A DNA stretch of 64,000 nucleotides, from assembly GCF_000428825.1 (NCBI RefSeq), contig NZ_AUAR01000006.1, forward strand, positions 1 through 64,000, given 5' to 3'. Under the pieces are notes generated by a model. The model searched no databases. It saw only the letters and a list, made by a program, of their open reading frames with translations, and was not told the DNA's origin. How positions within the stretch are numbered: the stretch's first letter is position 1; every line of letters starts with the position of its first letter. This stretch comes from Desulfomicrobium escambiense DSM 10707 (GTDB lineage Bacteria > Desulfobacterota > Desulfovibrionia > Desulfovibrionales > Desulfomicrobiaceae). This document shows positions 43,337-52,246 of the stretch, in pieces. A program made the translations under genes and the position numbers.

Positions 43337-45102
43337 AGGCCGCGGCCCTTGTCCGGGATGCGCGCGTCGAAATACTTGCCCACGCCGTATTCCATGCGCC
43401 GGAAGAAGCGCTTGGGGTCGGGCCCGATGATCTGCATCTCGGGGTGCTTGTCCTGCATGTCGAGAGCGATGTTCATCTCCTTGGTGCAGCCCGTGGAAAA
43501 GGTGGCGTCCTTGCCGTGCCACTCGGCCGGGACCGGCTCGCCCATGAGCTCGAAGCTGTTCTCGATGTCGGCCACGGTCTGGAAGCGCCAGACGTCGATG
43601 AAGCCGCTGCGCTGGACCCGCTCCCACATGTACATCAGGTCGTCGCCGTCCATGCCTTCCATGAAGTGCTCGGCCGGGTTGATGATCATCAGGTTGGCGT
43701 GCTTGGCCCGCAGGTGGGAGACGAAGGTGTTGACCACGCGCAGGGCCACCTTGGTCTGGCCCGGAATGCTGCCGATGATGGCGCTGTAGAACATGACCTG
43801 CTTGCCCATGCCGCGGGCGCTGCGCATGCGCGCGATGATGGAATCGGCCTGGGCCACGACCTGCGACTCGGTGATCTTCGTCACCCGGGGCGACTTCTCC
43901 TTGAATACGACGCGGTCGCGCCCGTCCTCGTCCCGGAACAGGCACAGGACGTCGCGCGTGAAGAGGTGCGAGTTCTTCACCAGGCGACGGTGGTTGGCAA
44001 AACCCTTGGCCACGACGAGGTCGGCCTCCTTCCAGGCGCGGGCGAAGGTCACGCTGGTGCGCCACAGATTGAGGCGCTCGCGGGTCCCGTCGGAGATGAC
44101 GATGAGGGAGTCCTCGCGCTGGGCGCGCAGGAGGTCGTTCTTGCTCATGCGGCTGTTCTCCACCAGACGCGCCTCACCCAGGGCGCGGGCCAGGGCGCTG
44201 TCGTGCTCCACGTCCCAGAACACGGGGCTGTCGAGACAGAACCCCTCTTTCAGGGCCAGAATGACCTTGTGGCCGAGGCGCAGCAGGACGCGGATGAAAC
44301 GCAGGTCGAAGACGACTTCGCCGCTGCTGGCCGGCAGGAAGAGGATCTTGAGAGGCTTGCGGCCGTCACCGGGGCCCATGACCCTGGTCATGACCTCGGT
44401 GAATTCGGGCCACGAGGCGCAGATGTCGTCGAAAAAGGCCGGGCTGTCCGTGAACTCGCCGGGGCTTTCCCAGATCGCCGGGCGCAGCGAAAGCCGGCAC
44501 AGCCGGGCCAGTTCCAGCAGGTCGAGCTCCCAGCGCAGATTCTGGATGGACGTGCAGCCCAGGGTGGTTTCCGGGCAGGCGTACAGGCAGCGGTTCATGG
44601 CCGGCCGGGCCATGAAATCCTCGGCGCGCTTGTTGGCCAGCCTCTTTTCGGCGCGCTGGGGGTCGTGCACGCCGCTCATGGCCATGAAGATGGTCAGGAG
44701 CTGCTTCAGGAACCGCGACGGGATGAGAAACGGCGCGTGCAGCACCTGACGGATCTTGTTCCGGGACAGGGAAAAGATCTTGCGCCGCGTGTAGCGGTCC
44801 GTGATGTTGATGCGCACCAGGTGGACCAGCATCCTCCACTTTTCGCGGTACTCGGCCCGCAGGGTATCCGAGAGGCGCGTGTGCAGCAGGTTCTCGAACA
44901 TCTCGTCCGAACAGGGCACGAAGACCTGGTCGTCGTCGAGGTCGACCATGAAGCGCAGCTGCTCGGGCTGGGCGTTCTCGGCCGGGTTGACGCTGGGCTC
45001 GATGTTGTTCTCGGTCATGAAATGAAGGAGCCAGGCGTCGAGATAGGGGTCGCGGCCGTAGCGCAGCTCGCGGACCGAAAAGAAGTCGGGCAGCTTGGAC
45101 AT
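43333..45102 (-). CDS. DUF89/ARMT1-like protein
   Basis: A 589-residue soluble protein. The middle and C-terminal halves fit the DUF89 damage-control phosphatase plan: KILFLPASSGEVVFDLRFIR near 250, VISDGTRERL, and the strong EADLVVAKGFANHRRLVKN motif (aDlviaKG-x-N in the family). An N-terminal Cys cluster (CLYACPETTLGCTS near 170-185) could bind metal. The classic DNAGE is altered to SSGEVVFD, so activity is uncertain. It directly abuts nadK with no gap and overlaps mltA. Acting on phosphorylated metabolite by-products is an inference from family. Confidence 0.65.
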   Translation of the reverse strand: MSKLPDFFSVRELRYGRDPYLDAWLLHFMTENNIEPSVNPAENAQPEQLRFMVDLDDDQVFVPCSDEMFENLLHTRLSDTLRAEYREKWRMLVHLVRINITDRYTRRKIFSLSRNKIRQVLHAPFLIPSRFLKQLLTIFMAMSGVHDPQRAEKRLANKRAEDFMARPAMNRCLYACPETTLGCTSIQNLRWELDLLELARLCRLSLRPAIWESPGEFTDSPAFFDDICASWPEFTEVMTRVMGPGDGRKPLKILFLPASSGEVVFDLRFIRVLLRLGHKVILALKEGFCLDSPVFWDVEHDSALARALGEARLVENSRMSKNDLLRAQREDSLIVISDGTRERLNLWRTSVTFARAWKEADLVVAKGFANHRRLVKNSHLFTRDVLCLFRDEDGRDRVVFKEKSPRVTKITESQVVAQADSIIARMRSARGMGKQVMFYSAIIGSIPGQTKVALRVVNTFVSHLRAKHANLMIINPAEHFMEGMDGDDLMYMWERVQRSGFIDVWRFQTVADIENSFELMGEPVPAEWHGKDATFSTGCTKEMNIALDMQDKHPEMQIIGPDPKRFFRRMEYGVGKYFDARIPDKGRGL

Positions 45103-45951
45103 CTAGCTCTCCCTCACGAATCCTTTGGATTTGAGTTTGTGGGCGTAGTGGGAATGCAAGGGGCGGATCAGGTTGAGCGGCTTCTCTGCCCTGGAGGCGA
45201 TGACGTTGTCGCCGGGCGCAAGCACCACGCCAGTCTGGCCGTCCTGGGTCAGGTAGACGTCGACGTCGGCGTCGCGGACCAGGACGCGCAGGTCCTTCTC
45301 GAAAGGCATGACCATGGGGCGGAACGCGTGCAGGAAGGGGCAGATGGGTGTCAGAGCGAAGACGTTGAGCTCCGGATAGATGAGGGGGCCGCCGGCGGAT
45401 ATGGAGTAGCCCGACGAGCCGGTGGGCGTGGACACGATCATGCCGTCGGCCCGGACGGTGCCGAGGTGGTCGTTGCCGTACCACATGTCCAGGCGGATCA
45501 TGCGCGCCAGGCTCCCGCAGCTGATGACCAGGTCGTTGATGGCGTACCCCTTGTAAAACTCCTGGCCCCGCCGCACGACGTGGAAGCTTATCACCAGGCG
45601 CAGGGACATGTCGTACTCCCCACGCAGGATGGCCGTCAGGGAATCGCGCCAGTCCGTCGGCGACATCTCCGACAGGAAGCCGACCGTGCCCAGGTTCAGC
45701 CCCAGGATGGGAATGCTCAGGTCCTGGACGGCCCGGGCCACGGCCAGGAGGGTGCCGTCGCCGCCCAGGGTCAGGATCATTTCCGCGCCGGCCCAGGTTT
45801 CGGCCGGGGGCGCCGCTTCGCGCGACGTCTCGACGATGCGCGCCGAGCGGCCCTCGTGGAAGAGCCAGTCCCGGATCTGCCCGGCCATGCCGTGGGCCAG
45901 TTCGTTTCCGCTGCTGTGGACGATGACGATTTTGGTGATGATTTTGCCCAT
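45103..45951 (-). CDS. nadK: NAD kinase
   Basis: A 282-residue NAD kinase (ATP + NAD to ADP + NADP). The GGDGT motif is at residues 63-67 in MILTLGGDGTLLAVARA; the second motif is YAINDLVIS (Asn-Asp in place of the usual Asn-Glu), followed by VRADGMIVSTPTGSSGYSISAGGPL. The start MGKIITKIVIVHSSG matches family N-termini; the longer frame reaches through the sigma-28 promoter of the divergent gene and is rejected. It heads a minus-strand unit running to gatB. Confidence 0.94.
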   Translation of the reverse strand: MGKIITKIVIVHSSGNELAHGMAGQIRDWLFHEGRSARIVETSREAAPPAETWAGAEMILTLGGDGTLLAVARAVQDLSIPILGLNLGTVGFLSEMSPTDWRDSLTAILRGEYDMSLRLVISFHVVRRGQEFYKGYAINDLVISCGSLARMIRLDMWYGNDHLGTVRADGMIVSTPTGSSGYSISAGGPLIYPELNVFALTPICPFLHAFRPMVMPFEKDLRVLVRDADVDVYLTQDGQTGVVLAPGDNVIASRAEKPLNLIRPLHSHYAHKLKSKGFVRES

Positions 45952-46068
45952 TTGCGGGACTGTATGCAAAAGGCGACGGGTGTTCAAGGAAAGCCTGTCC
46001 AAGCTGAACGGCGTCGTCCCGCCTGAAATCAAAGAGAATTTTTTGTTCCTGATTTTTGTGAATTTTCC

Positions 46069-46095
46069 TAAAGTTCTCGCGACGACAACCGATAG
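46069..46095 (+). promoter_or_regulatory. Sigma-28 (FliA) promoter of the orf138-flgM unit
   Basis: TAAAGTTC (46069-46076), 11 bases, then ACCGATAG (46088-46095), against the consensus TAAAGTTT-N11-GCCGATAA. Three mismatches in 16. The GTG start follows 22 bases downstream, behind AGAGG. Confidence 0.85.
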
Positions 46096-46117
46096 GGAGA
46101 AGTAAGAGGTATAGCCC

Positions 46118-46534
46118 GTGACAGTGAATCCCTTCCTCGTCAAAAACGTGGTGCGGACCTATGACCAGCACCAAGACACCGGCCGACGCATCGCCAGGTT
46201 CAAGAAGTACATGGACCGCGCCGGACAGGGGGATTCCGTTTCCATTTCCAAGGAAGCCAAGCGCCGCCAGCTCGTGGAGAAGGTCGCCCGGGAGATCGTG
46301 GACAACCTCATCGGCTCGGACAGCACCAACCCGGTGGTCCGGGACATCAAGCAGCAGCTCATGAGCGAGTTCGGTGGGGACATGGTCTTCAGGTACCCTG
46401 CGGACGGGAGCGGGCTTCAGGTACTGAAGAAGACGGAACAAGGCGTCAGCGAATTGACCAACGGCCAGAAGGATGTTTTCATGCGCCGGCTGTGGGAGAT
46501 CGCCCTGAGCAGGGTCAACGAGACGATGCTCTGA
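46118..46534 (+). CDS. Unknown protein under flagellar sigma-28 control
   Basis: A 138-residue basic-to-neutral helical protein with a GTG start. It opens MTVNPFLVKNVVRTYDQHQD and has a KARFKKYMDR-like basic patch (RRIARFKKYMDRAG), SVSISKEAKRRQLVEKVARE, and an FRYPADGSGLQVL strand near the end. The SVSISKEA phrase resembles the DRISISEEG phrase of the adjacent FlgM, which hints at a shared ancestry or binding mode. No enzyme motif is seen. The sigma-28 promoter and position before flgM tie it to late flagellar genes. Confidence 0.75.
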   Translation: MTVNPFLVKNVVRTYDQHQDTGRRIARFKKYMDRAGQGDSVSISKEAKRRQLVEKVAREIVDNLIGSDSTNPVVRDIKQQLMSEFGGDMVFRYPADGSGLQVLKKTEQGVSELTNGQKDVFMRRLWEIALSRVNETML

Positions 46535-46613
46535 TATTTTTCATGCACGGGCGGGAAACCGCCGATGCGGCCGGCGCTGCCGGCGCAGCCGGGACACCCG
46601 GAGGGAGTGGAAC

Positions 46614-46919
46614 ATGACCATCAACACCATCACCACCAAGGTCAGCGGATACGAATCGCACCGCCTGGAGCAGCTGGAGCAGAAGCACCAGGAAGCCCAG
46701 AAGGCGGCCGCAAACCAGGAAGGCGCCAACGACCGCATCTCCATCTCCGAGGAGGGGCGCCTCAAGGCCGCGGCCTTCAAGACGGCGCAGGAAAGCGACG
46801 GGGTGCGCGCCGACAAGGTCTCGGACATCAAGGCCAGGATCGAGGCCGGCGAATACAAGCCCGAAGGCAAGGACATCGCGGCCAGCCTTGTGCGGCAGGA
46901 ACTCGACGTCTGGGGATAG
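46614..46919 (+). CDS. flgM: Anti-sigma-28 factor FlgM
   Basis: A 101-residue FlgM. The C-terminal half carries the sigma-28-binding pattern (RADKVSDIKARIEAGEYKPEGKDIA split over about 65-88, then ASLVRQELD), preceded by DRISISEEGRL. FlgM holds FliA inactive until export through the completed hook. It is 79 bases after the 138-residue gene, so FliA would raise its own inhibitor. The stop is close to a strong terminator. Confidence 0.92.
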   Translation: MTINTITTKVSGYESHRLEQLEQKHQEAQKAAANQEGANDRISISEEGRLKAAAFKTAQESDGVRADKVSDIKARIEAGEYKPEGKDIAASLVRQELDVWG

Positions 46920-46944
46920 ACCCGCGTCGGCAGAGGGAATGAAG

Positions 46945-46975
46945 AAGCCCGACCGGTCCGCCGGTCGGGCTTTTC
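46945..46975 (+). terminator. Terminator between flgM and fliW
   Basis: A 12-bp stem AAGCCCGACCGG / CCGGTCGGGCTT with TTTT on the plus side; its symmetry lets it also end fliW transcripts arriving from the right. Confidence 0.92.
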
Positions 46976-46982
46976 TAGTTTC

Positions 46983-47453
46983 TTATGAGTTGGCCAGGCG
47001 CCTGTCCCCTCCGTCCAAGTCCCGCAGCAGCACGCGCGAGGGATAGGGAAGATCCGTCTGCGGGGACTGCAGGCCCAGACGTTCCTGGACGTTGACGCAG
47101 ATGGGCCCCGTCAGGTTGAGGGTGCAGCCTTCTGGGTCTCCCTTGGGCACCGTGACGCTGACCAGGATGAACAGGTCGCTCACGCTCCGGATGCGGAGGA
47201 TGCGCTCCTCCACCGAGGCCAGGCGTATCTCGTAGCCGGGCAGGAAGGAGAACGGGTCGGCCAGCATCATGCCCATGCCGGGCATCTCCATGCTCTGCAG
47301 GAAGTGGAACGGCGAGCCGGGCTTGAACTCGACCAGTGCGAACTCCCGCAGGGACTCAAAGCCGATGAGGCCCCGCGGAAAACGGATGGTCTTGTCCAGG
47401 GACACCGTGATGGACCCGATGCGGGTGTTTATCGTCTGTCTGTGCTTGTCCAT
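46983..47453 (-). CDS. fliW: Flagellar assembly factor FliW
   Basis: A 156-residue FliW with [32 protein letters not shown] and [13 protein letters not shown]. FliW binds CsrA and flagellin in competition, so that CsrA represses flagellin translation when flagellin builds up. Its ATG lies 25 bases inside csrA, so translation is coupled and the two proteins are made together. It is the last gene of the flgN-K-L-csrA-fliW run. Confidence 0.95.
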   Translation of the reverse strand: MDKHRQTINTRIGSITVSLDKTIRFPRGLIGFESLREFALVEFKPGSPFHFLQSMEMPGMGMMLADPFSFLPGYEIRLASVEERILRIRSVSDLFILVSVTVPKGDPEGCTLNLTGPICVNVQERLGLQSPQTDLPYPSRVLLRDLDGGDRRLANS

Positions 47454-47668
47454 AGTGCTGCCGCCATCATCAGGTCGTGGTTGTCGAGTTCAAGGGCCGA
47501 GGCGTTCTGGTTTTGCACCTTCTGGTACAACTCCTCACGATACACGGGCATGTGTTCGGGCACGTCGAGGCCGATCTTGATCTGCTGCCCCTTGATGCTC
47601 AGGATCGTGATCTTGATGTCGTCGCCCAGATGCACGCTTTCACCTGGCCGACGCGAGAGTATGAGCAT
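47429..47668 (-). CDS. csrA: Carbon storage regulator CsrA
   Basis: A 79-residue RNA-binding regulator: [20 protein letters not shown], then [20 protein letters not shown] and a longer-than-E. coli C-terminal tail. CsrA dimers bind GGA-containing leader RNAs to block translation. The 25-base overlap with fliW and its place directly after flgL (9-base gap) put it under flagellar control. Confidence 0.97.
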   Translation of the reverse strand: MLILSRRPGESVHLGDDIKITILSIKGQQIKIGLDVPEHMPVYREELYQKVQNQNASALELDNHDLMMAAALWTSTDRR

Positions 47669-47677
47669 AAACCCTTC

Positions 47678-49474
47678 CTAGAGGTAGTTGACCAGGCTCA
47701 TCTTCATGATCATGGACGAGGATTTGAGGACTGTCTCATAGGACAGCTGCTGGTTGGCCAATTCCGTCAGGAGCGAGGCCAGGTCGACATCCTCGATGTT
47801 GCTCATGCGCTCGGTCTCGTTGAGCCCCAGACCCGAGAGCACCGTGTCGGCGACCTCGAGCCTGTTTTCCCGGGCGCCCACGGAAGCCAGCTGGGTGGTG
47901 AAATGTTCCTGGGAGGTCTTGAGGCTGTTGAGCGCTTCGGCGCAGCCTTGCTGGTCGTTGTTCTCCAGGGCCGCCACGAGCTTGCCCACGGCGACGAAGA
48001 TGTTCTTCTCCCCGGCCGAATCGCCGAAGGCGGGCTGGGAGCCGTGCTCGTAGTAGCCGCCGAAGACCTCGGAGCCGATGTTGTTGAGCTGCACGTACTG
48101 GCCCGCCGAAATCTCGACCTCGTGGGCCGCGGTCTGGGGGTGGATGACGAACTGGTCCCCCGCCTCCAGGCCGAACTCGCTGCCTCGCCCCGAAAGCACG
48201 AGCTTGCCGCCCGGCACGAGAAGTTCGACCGGCTTGACCGGATCGCCGGGATTTGGGGGCGTACTATTGGATACGGAATGCCCCGATAACCAAGTCCCCC
48301 CCCCGTCGGTGCTGTAGGAGTAGTTTATCGTCCCGCCTGTGCCGATAGTAATGGTATTTTCCATGCGCACCATTACGTCGCCATCGAAAAGACCACGCCC
48401 TTCGGCGTTGAGCGCAGAGCCCATCTTCACCACGCCCGTGGAACCGGACTTCACCGTGAATTCAGCTCCGACAAGATTCGTTCCTGACAGGCGTACCGCG
48501 CCGTAAGGCGTTTCCAGCAGCAAAGGCCTGGAATCCGGCATCGTCGTTGTCCAAGTCTCTGGAGAGCCGTTGACCTGGGCCGAAACGGTAATCGCCAAGT
48601 CCGTCCCCGACGCCGCGACGACGACATCAACATCCCGCTCGAACCCACCAAGAGGCTCGGCCACAACGTCGAGGCCGCCTGCTGTATACTTCACCGCAGA
48701 CTGGGACTCGTGATCCCCCTTGTACACGGCCGTGGGCGCGACGGTCAGCCAGGAACCGGTTGTCCGGTTGGTGTTGGTCTCGGGCGAAAGGTCGAGGACC
48801 CTGCCCTTGGGCAGTTGGAGGCTGACGCCGCCCATGTCCAGGACGCCGCCTGTCCCCACCGAGCCCGTAGTCCAGGTCTTTCCGCCGTCGCTGGAGTAGC
48901 GGCAGGGAATGGCAGCGTCGCCCACCGTAGCCGTGTCGCCTTCGTTGCCGATGAACTGCACGACGATGCTGCGGCTTGCGGCGCCCGAGGCCAGCCCCAG
49001 GCTCTTGCCGTCCTCGTCGTAGACCATGAGCCCTTCCTCGAAGGCGTTCTGCTCGAACTTCTGGCCACCGAAGATGGACTTGCCCTCGTAGCGGGTGTTG
49101 CCCAGGTTGACGAGTTGGCTGAAGAGCTGGCGGACCTCGTAGGCCGTGGCTTCGCGGTCCGAGGCCGTCATGGTGCCCGTGGACCCCTGCTCGGCCAGGC
49201 CCTTGAGCTTAGTCAGGATGGCGCTGGACTGGAGCATGGACTCGTCGGCCAGGTTCAGCCAGCCCGTGGCCGTGTCGATGTTGGCGCGGTACTGGTTGAT
49301 GGCCGACAGGGAGCTGCGGTAGTCGAGGACCCTGGCCGTGCCGACGGGATCGTCGGAAGGCTTGTTGATGCGCTTCTGGCTGGAGGCCTGCATGTTCAGT
49401 TCCATCAGGCGGGACTGGGTGTTCTGCAGGTTGAAGAGAAAACTGCTGTACTGGTTGCGAAGGGATACGCGCAT
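47678..49474 (-). CDS. flgL: Flagellar hook-associated protein 3 (hook-filament junction), enlarged
   Basis: A 598-residue FlgL, nearly twice the E. coli length (about 317). The N-terminal flagellin-like helix (SLRNQYSSFLFNLQNTQSRL, then RINKPSDDPVGTARVL) and the C-terminal one (NIEDVDLASLLTELANQQLS) are conserved. The extra sequence is a beta-rich surface domain in the middle (about 170-470), with Asn/Gly/Thr repeats such as TINYSYSTDGGGTWLSG and SSDGGKTWTTG. Its part at about 48240-48720 is AT-richer than the ends. It forms the second junction ring. flgK follows 10 bases upstream in the unit. Confidence 0.93.
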   Translation of the reverse strand: MRVSLRNQYSSFLFNLQNTQSRLMELNMQASSQKRINKPSDDPVGTARVLDYRSSLSAINQYRANIDTATGWLNLADESMLQSSAILTKLKGLAEQGSTGTMTASDREATAYEVRQLFSQLVNLGNTRYEGKSIFGGQKFEQNAFEEGLMVYDEDGKSLGLASGAASRSIVVQFIGNEGDTATVGDAAIPCRYSSDGGKTWTTGSVGTGGVLDMGGVSLQLPKGRVLDLSPETNTNRTTGSWLTVAPTAVYKGDHESQSAVKYTAGGLDVVAEPLGGFERDVDVVVAASGTDLAITVSAQVNGSPETWTTTMPDSRPLLLETPYGAVRLSGTNLVGAEFTVKSGSTGVVKMGSALNAEGRGLFDGDVMVRMENTITIGTGGTINYSYSTDGGGTWLSGHSVSNSTPPNPGDPVKPVELLVPGGKLVLSGRGSEFGLEAGDQFVIHPQTAAHEVEISAGQYVQLNNIGSEVFGGYYEHGSQPAFGDSAGEKNIFVAVGKLVAALENNDQQGCAEALNSLKTSQEHFTTQLASVGARENRLEVADTVLSGLGLNETERMSNIEDVDLASLLTELANQQLSYETVLKSSSMIMKMSLVNYL

Positions 49475-49484
49475 TGCCGGCCTC

Positions 49485-51575
49485 CTACTGCTTGAGCCCG
49501 AGCAGAACCTGCAGCATGGATTCCGCCGTGGTGATCAGCTTCGCGGCCGCCGTGTAGGCGTGCTGGAACTTGATCAGGTTGGTCATTTCCTCGTCCAGGT
49601 TCACGCCTGAAACGGATTCCTGGCGGGACAGAAGGTCCGTGGCCAGGGCCTCGTTGTACTCGTAGTTGAATTTGGCGCTCTGGGTGTCGGAGCCGGCCTT
49701 GGCCACGATGGTGGAATAATATTCCCCCAGTGTCTGCTGCGTGGTGCCTTCGGACTGGGTACGCGTCGACACGGAGGCGGACTGCAGCGCGGCGATGGCC
49801 TTGGCCGTGGTGTTGTCGCCCTCGTTCATCTCGCCGGCGCCGTTGACATGTCCGGTGTTGATGTAGGCGATGTTGCCGAGGATGGTCGAGTTGATTGCCA
49901 AATCGCCCGCGTTTGCGCCCTCGAAAAAGGTGTTGATGCCCAGGGCGGCCAGAAGGCCCGTGGAGTCTGAGCCGAAGGCGAAATCGTAGCCGTCCTTGGC
50001 TTTGATTTGCAGGTGCCCATCGATGATGTCGGCCGTAACGGTTCCGGAAGGGAAAGCGGCATTCACTGCATTCACGACATCCTGCAGCGAATTGGTCGTG
50101 CTGAAATTCTTAACCTCCAAATTCGTCGCATCAAAATCGAAATCCAACGGGGAAGACTGGACGATCTGTCCGGTCTGTTCATTGTAGACACTGATGACGA
50201 GGTTTCCGGCCGCAAGCTTGTCGCCGAACACCAGCCCGGCCGCGCTCCCCAGCGCTGCGCTCGTTGATCCGACACCGAAGCTGCCGATCACATTCTCGAA
50301 CCGCTCCATCCCCGTGCCCTGGGAATGAAGGCGGTTCACCTCCCAGGACAGACTTTCGGCGAAGGCGTCGAGCTTTTCCAGGTACCCGCCGATGCCCGCG
50401 TCGCGGAACTGGAAATACCCGGCCAGGCTGCCCCCCGTGAGCCGGCGATCGTTGTCCAGCCCGTTGCTCTGGACCTGTGGCGTGATGTTCACCTTGGACG
50501 AGGAGGTTTCGTACCAGAACAGGGACTTATTGGGGAGCACCTGAAACGTGTCGCCAGCCTGGAGGCTTGTCCCCGTGCCAATGTCGAACTTCAGGACCCC
50601 GCGGCCGTCGGGCATGAGAATGCCGTCCTTGCTCGCGGTAAACTCGGAGTTGCCGCTCTCGTCCTTGAGGAGGGTCTTCCCGCCATCGATGTAGACCTCA
50701 TACTTCACCACGGAGCCAACCTGGGAAACGATCTTCACCGTGTATTCCGTGGCACTCTCGCCATCATAGGCAATCGAACCCTTGAAAGATGAACCCGACT
50801 TCAGGTTCGCAATGGTCTGGGGCGCCTCGAAGGCCAGACGGAAGGAGTTGGACCCGTCCACCAGGGTGTGCCCGGCCGTGGTGGTGATGGTCAGGTTGCC
50901 CAGGCCGTTGTCGATGACGTTTATGTCCATCTTCTCGGCGAGCTGCCGGACGAGCTGCGTGCGCTCGTCACGCAGGCCGTTGGCGTTGTTCTTGCCCGTC
51001 TCCTCGGTAACAGTGATCTGCCGGTTGAGCTCGGCGATGCCGGTCAGAAGCTTGTTGATGGCGGTGACTTCGGCGGAGATGACGTCATCGGCCCCGTCCT
51101 GCAGGCGTTGCAGGTCGCCCTGCACGGACTGCACGGCGCTGACCAGGTTTGCGGCGTGGCCCAGCAGGGCCGACCTGGCGCTCGTGTCCTCGGGATTGGA
51201 CGCCAGGGTCTGCCAATCTGCCCAGAACGCCGCCAGCGCGGAATTGACGCCGTCGGTGCTCGACTCGTTCAGGACCATCTCCACGTTCTTCAGGTTCTCA
51301 TAGAGGGTCTGCCAACGCGCTTCATCCGAACTCTTGTCCAGGTACTGCGCCTCGATGAACTCGTCGAAATAGCGGACGACCTCCACGGCGTTGACCCCCG
51401 TGCCGAGCTGTCCAGGCGACGAGCTGATGTACATGCCGTCTTCCAGACGCACGGCCTGACGGCTGTAGCCGGGGGTGTTGGCGTTTGAAATGTTGTTGCC
51501 GACGACCTCGATGGCCGCCTGGTTGGCGAACAGGGATTTCTTCCCTATTTCGAGCATGGAGCCGATGCCGGCCAT
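49485..51575 (-). CDS. flgK: Flagellar hook-associated protein 1
   Basis: A 696-residue FlgK. The N-terminus MAGIGSMLEIGKKSLFANQA and ISNANTPGYSRQ match axial-protein rod motifs. The C-terminal helix SGVNLDEEMTNLIKFQHAYT and LITTAESMLQVLLGL closes the D0 domain. The central region (about 220-520) is variable. It forms the first junction ring between hook and filament. It abuts flgN with no gap, so both come from one message. Confidence 0.95.
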   Translation of the reverse strand: MAGIGSMLEIGKKSLFANQAAIEVVGNNISNANTPGYSRQAVRLEDGMYISSSPGQLGTGVNAVEVVRYFDEFIEAQYLDKSSDEARWQTLYENLKNVEMVLNESSTDGVNSALAAFWADWQTLASNPEDTSARSALLGHAANLVSAVQSVQGDLQRLQDGADDVISAEVTAINKLLTGIAELNRQITVTEETGKNNANGLRDERTQLVRQLAEKMDINVIDNGLGNLTITTTAGHTLVDGSNSFRLAFEAPQTIANLKSGSSFKGSIAYDGESATEYTVKIVSQVGSVVKYEVYIDGGKTLLKDESGNSEFTASKDGILMPDGRGVLKFDIGTGTSLQAGDTFQVLPNKSLFWYETSSSKVNITPQVQSNGLDNDRRLTGGSLAGYFQFRDAGIGGYLEKLDAFAESLSWEVNRLHSQGTGMERFENVIGSFGVGSTSAALGSAAGLVFGDKLAAGNLVISVYNEQTGQIVQSSPLDFDFDATNLEVKNFSTTNSLQDVVNAVNAAFPSGTVTADIIDGHLQIKAKDGYDFAFGSDSTGLLAALGINTFFEGANAGDLAINSTILGNIAYINTGHVNGAGEMNEGDNTTAKAIAALQSASVSTRTQSEGTTQQTLGEYYSTIVAKAGSDTQSAKFNYEYNEALATDLLSRQESVSGVNLDEEMTNLIKFQHAYTAAAKLITTAESMLQVLLGLKQ

Positions 51576-52049
51576 TTAGAACCTCCCGCGCAGCAAGGTG
51601 GCCGTGGCCGTGCGGTCGCGCCATGTTCCCTTGGCGGTGTAGGTGTTGCGCTCCTTCGGGGCGACTTGACTCTGGAAGTGGCTCAGCAGCGAACCGCTCT
51701 GCTTCCACAGGGCCATGGCCAGATCGGCGTTGACCGTGGCCTGGCGGGCGCTCTCCTGCTCGTCGGCGATGATTTTGGCGCGCCACGTCTCGAAAACCCG
51801 CCGCTCGACTTCGCCGAGTCCATCCAGAAAGGGCCCGAGCTTGGCGAAACCCGCCCGCTGCAGGGCATCGGCAAGTGACTCGCGCTCGCGGACAAGCTGC
51901 CGGATAAGCTCCTGAATGGACATCTCCAGCCCCGCCACCGCGTCGGGCTGCCCCGCGCGCAGGAGCGCGTGCTCTTCCCGCAGGAGCTGACAGAGAAGCT
52001 CCGTGCCTCTGGCCTGACGAATGAGACTGCCGAGTGTGATCTGTCGCAT
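51576..52049 (-). CDS. flgN: Flagellar export chaperone FlgN
   Basis: A 157-residue helical, charged protein at the position where FlgN lies in flagellar clusters, directly before flgK. It starts MRQITLGSLIRQ behind AAGGAAG; the longer frame has no site. Helices such as ELLCQLLREEHALLRAGQPD and LIRQLVRERESLADALQRAG fit the chaperone that escorts FlgK and FlgL to the export gate. FlgN is poorly conserved in sequence, so identity rests on length, helix pattern and position. Confidence 0.85.
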   Translation of the reverse strand: MRQITLGSLIRQARGTELLCQLLREEHALLRAGQPDAVAGLEMSIQELIRQLVRERESLADALQRAGFAKLGPFLDGLGEVERRVFETWRAKIIADEQESARQATVNADLAMALWKQSGSLLSHFQSQVAPKERNTYTAKGTWRDRTATATLLRGRF

Positions 52050-52132
52050 GGTGAACTTCCTTCGAAAATACGGACTTTGCTTCGGGTAGGGCAGGAAAGA
52101 CCTGCCCGCCGCTTGGGCCTCTTCCACGACTG

Positions 52133-52148
52133 TGCAAATTTCCGACCA
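52133..52148 (-). promoter_or_regulatory. Possible sigma-54 promoter of the flgN-K-L unit
   Basis: The minus strand reads TGGTCGGAAATTTGCA with GG and GC 10 bases apart and a TTTGCA end; the -24 box departs from TGGCAC. A start near 52123 leaves about 75 bases of leader before flgN. The 197-base gap is the only space for a promoter here. Confidence 0.4.
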
Positions 52149-52246
52149 CCGGGGTGTGCGAGCCTTCAGGGACGCGGCTAAGCGGATTTGCGGCCACAGG
52201 GCACGACACTGCGCCGCGCCCTTCCCGGCAAGATTTTCCGGCTCTG

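Noticed and set aside
45952-46143. N-terminal extension of nadK
   Set aside because: It would run through the sigma-28 promoter and adds residues absent from NAD kinases; the MGKIITK start fits the family.
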